From contig NMRB01000603.1 in assembly GCA_002633025.1 (NCBI GenBank), forward strand, positions 82,941 to 146,940: a stretch of DNA of 64,000 nt. Reading direction: 5' to 3'. Each line of letters opens with the position of its first letter. The stretch's first letter is position 1. The position numbers and the translations under genes were made by a program. This document shows, piece by piece, positions 63,230 to 64,000 of this stretch. The notes under the pieces were generated by a model. The model saw only the letters and a program-made list of their open reading frames with translations, was not told the origin of the DNA and searched no databases. Source of the DNA: Notospermus geniculatus (Eukaryota > Nemertea > Pilidiophora > Heteronemertea > Lineidae).

Positions 63230-63745
63230 TGGCACAGTCATGTTCGCAGGGTCTGCAGCTTGTCTATAAGGTTGACCGTACGGCTGGCCAGCCTGCCATT
63301 TTACGGCTGGCCGGATCGTCATGTTCCCACGGTCTGCGGCTGATCTATAGGCTGCCCGTGCGGCTGGCCAGACCGTCAGGTTCGCACGGTCTGCGGCTGG
63401 TCTATAAGCTGACCGTGCGGCTGGCCAGACCGTCAGGTTCGCACGGTCTGCGGCTGGTCTATAAGCTGGCCGTGCGGCTGGCCAGACCGTCAGGTTCGCA
63501 CGGTCTGCGGCTGGTCTACATGTATAAGCTGACCGTGCGGCTGGCCAGACCGTCATGTTCCCACGGTCTGCGGCTGACCAGACGTCATGTTCACAGTCTG
63601 CGGCTGGTCTATAGGCTGACCGTGTGGCTGGCCAGACCGTCATGCTCGCACGGTTTGCAGCTGGTATATAAGGCTGACCGTGCGGCTGGCCAGACCACCA
63701 TGTTCGCACAGTCTTTGGCTGGTCTGTAGGCTGACCGTACGGTTG
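63230..63745. repeat. 57-bp GC-rich minisatellite
   Basis: About nine units of a 57-bp motif (CTGACCGTGCGGCTGGCCAG, ACCGTCAGGTTCGCACGG, TCTGCGGCTGGTCTATAAG), some shortened. The unit is partly self-complementary (CGGTCTG..CAGACCG). 57 is a multiple of three, so frames of more than 200 codons are open on both strands. I do not call them genes. Confidence 0.9.
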
Positions 63746-63790
63746 CCAGGTCCTCACGTCTGTAGTCATTCGTTCCGGTCCTTGTGTCTT

Positions 63791-63970
63791 TTATAACATA
63801 CATGAATTATTAGCATCGTCAGGTCGGAATGTTTTAAAACGTGAGGCGTCCACACTCATTTCTTGCTGCAGTGCCTTGAAATCATTCTCCTCTTCAGAAC
63901 GAAGGACACCGATTCGTGGAAAATCCGCATACGATATTCGTGACATGCATAGTAATCCTATATAATCCTG
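63791..63970 (-). CDS. Exon of an unidentified gene entering from the right edge
   Basis: After the acceptor AAATCTATTCCAG, 59 codons read QDYIGLLCMSRISYADFPRI, then GVLRSEEENDFKALQQEM and SVDASRFKTFRPDD, ending TAA at 63791. A good donor CAT|GTATGT in the last few codons may end the exon earlier. The charged helical stretch EEENDFKALQQEM and the even codon use look genuine. I do not recognise the protein; its earlier exons would be beyond 64000. Confidence 0.5.
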   Translation of the reverse strand, partial: QDYIGLLCMSRISYADFPRIGVLRSEEENDFKALQQEMSVDASRFKTFRPDDANNSCML

Positions 63971-64000
63971 CTGGAATAGATTTCCCGAGTAGATACGGTA

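Overview
The window is nuclear DNA from an invertebrate animal, most likely marine. The genes are split by introns with GT..AG borders, the proteins are animal families (Beclin 1, guanylate kinase, a KCTD-type BTB protein, secreted PAN/apple and SVWC proteins), there is no operon structure, and the DNA is moderately AT-rich and packed with short inverted-repeat elements. I cannot place the phylum from sequence alone; the repeat style would fit echinoderm, hemichordate, amphioxus or a lophotrochozoan. Two long N runs (15972-16320, 32890-33004) and single Ns show a draft assembly.

Layout. 207-3000 (-): the first three coding exons of guanylate kinase; the gene runs off the left edge. 8467-14448 (+): a complete ten-exon Beclin 1 gene (444 aa), whose intron 9 carries an 18-unit tandem array built from the end of exon 9 and its own splice donor. 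14.9-20.6 kb: repeats, including a palindrome of about 0.88 kb broken by a gap. 20655-21158 (-): a small single-pass membrane protein. 21.2-50.9 kb: mostly non-coding, with many non-autonomous transposon copies, several minisatellites and only tentative exons. 51028-51693 (-): a single-exon KCTD-like gene. 54952-56655 (+): a three-exon secreted PAN/apple-like protein with a lysine-rich repeat tail. 58185-61658 (+): a four-exon secreted protein with a single von Willebrand C (SVWC)-like domain, assembled here from splice phases. 63230-63745: a 57-bp minisatellite. 63791-63970 (-): an exon of an unidentified gene at the right edge.

The genes do not form a pathway. Guanylate kinase (nucleotide metabolism) and Beclin 1 (autophagy) are housekeeping genes; the PAN and SVWC genes are small secreted proteins on the same strand about 1.5 kb apart. 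What unifies the window is transposon activity. At least nine copies of one terminal-inverted-repeat family and four copies of another are present, and some sit at gene borders: 12 bp before a splice acceptor of the PAN gene, just after the stop codon of the SVWC gene, and immediately upstream of the KCTD start codon. I saw no complete transposase or reverse transcriptase, so these elements must have been moved by enzymes encoded elsewhere.
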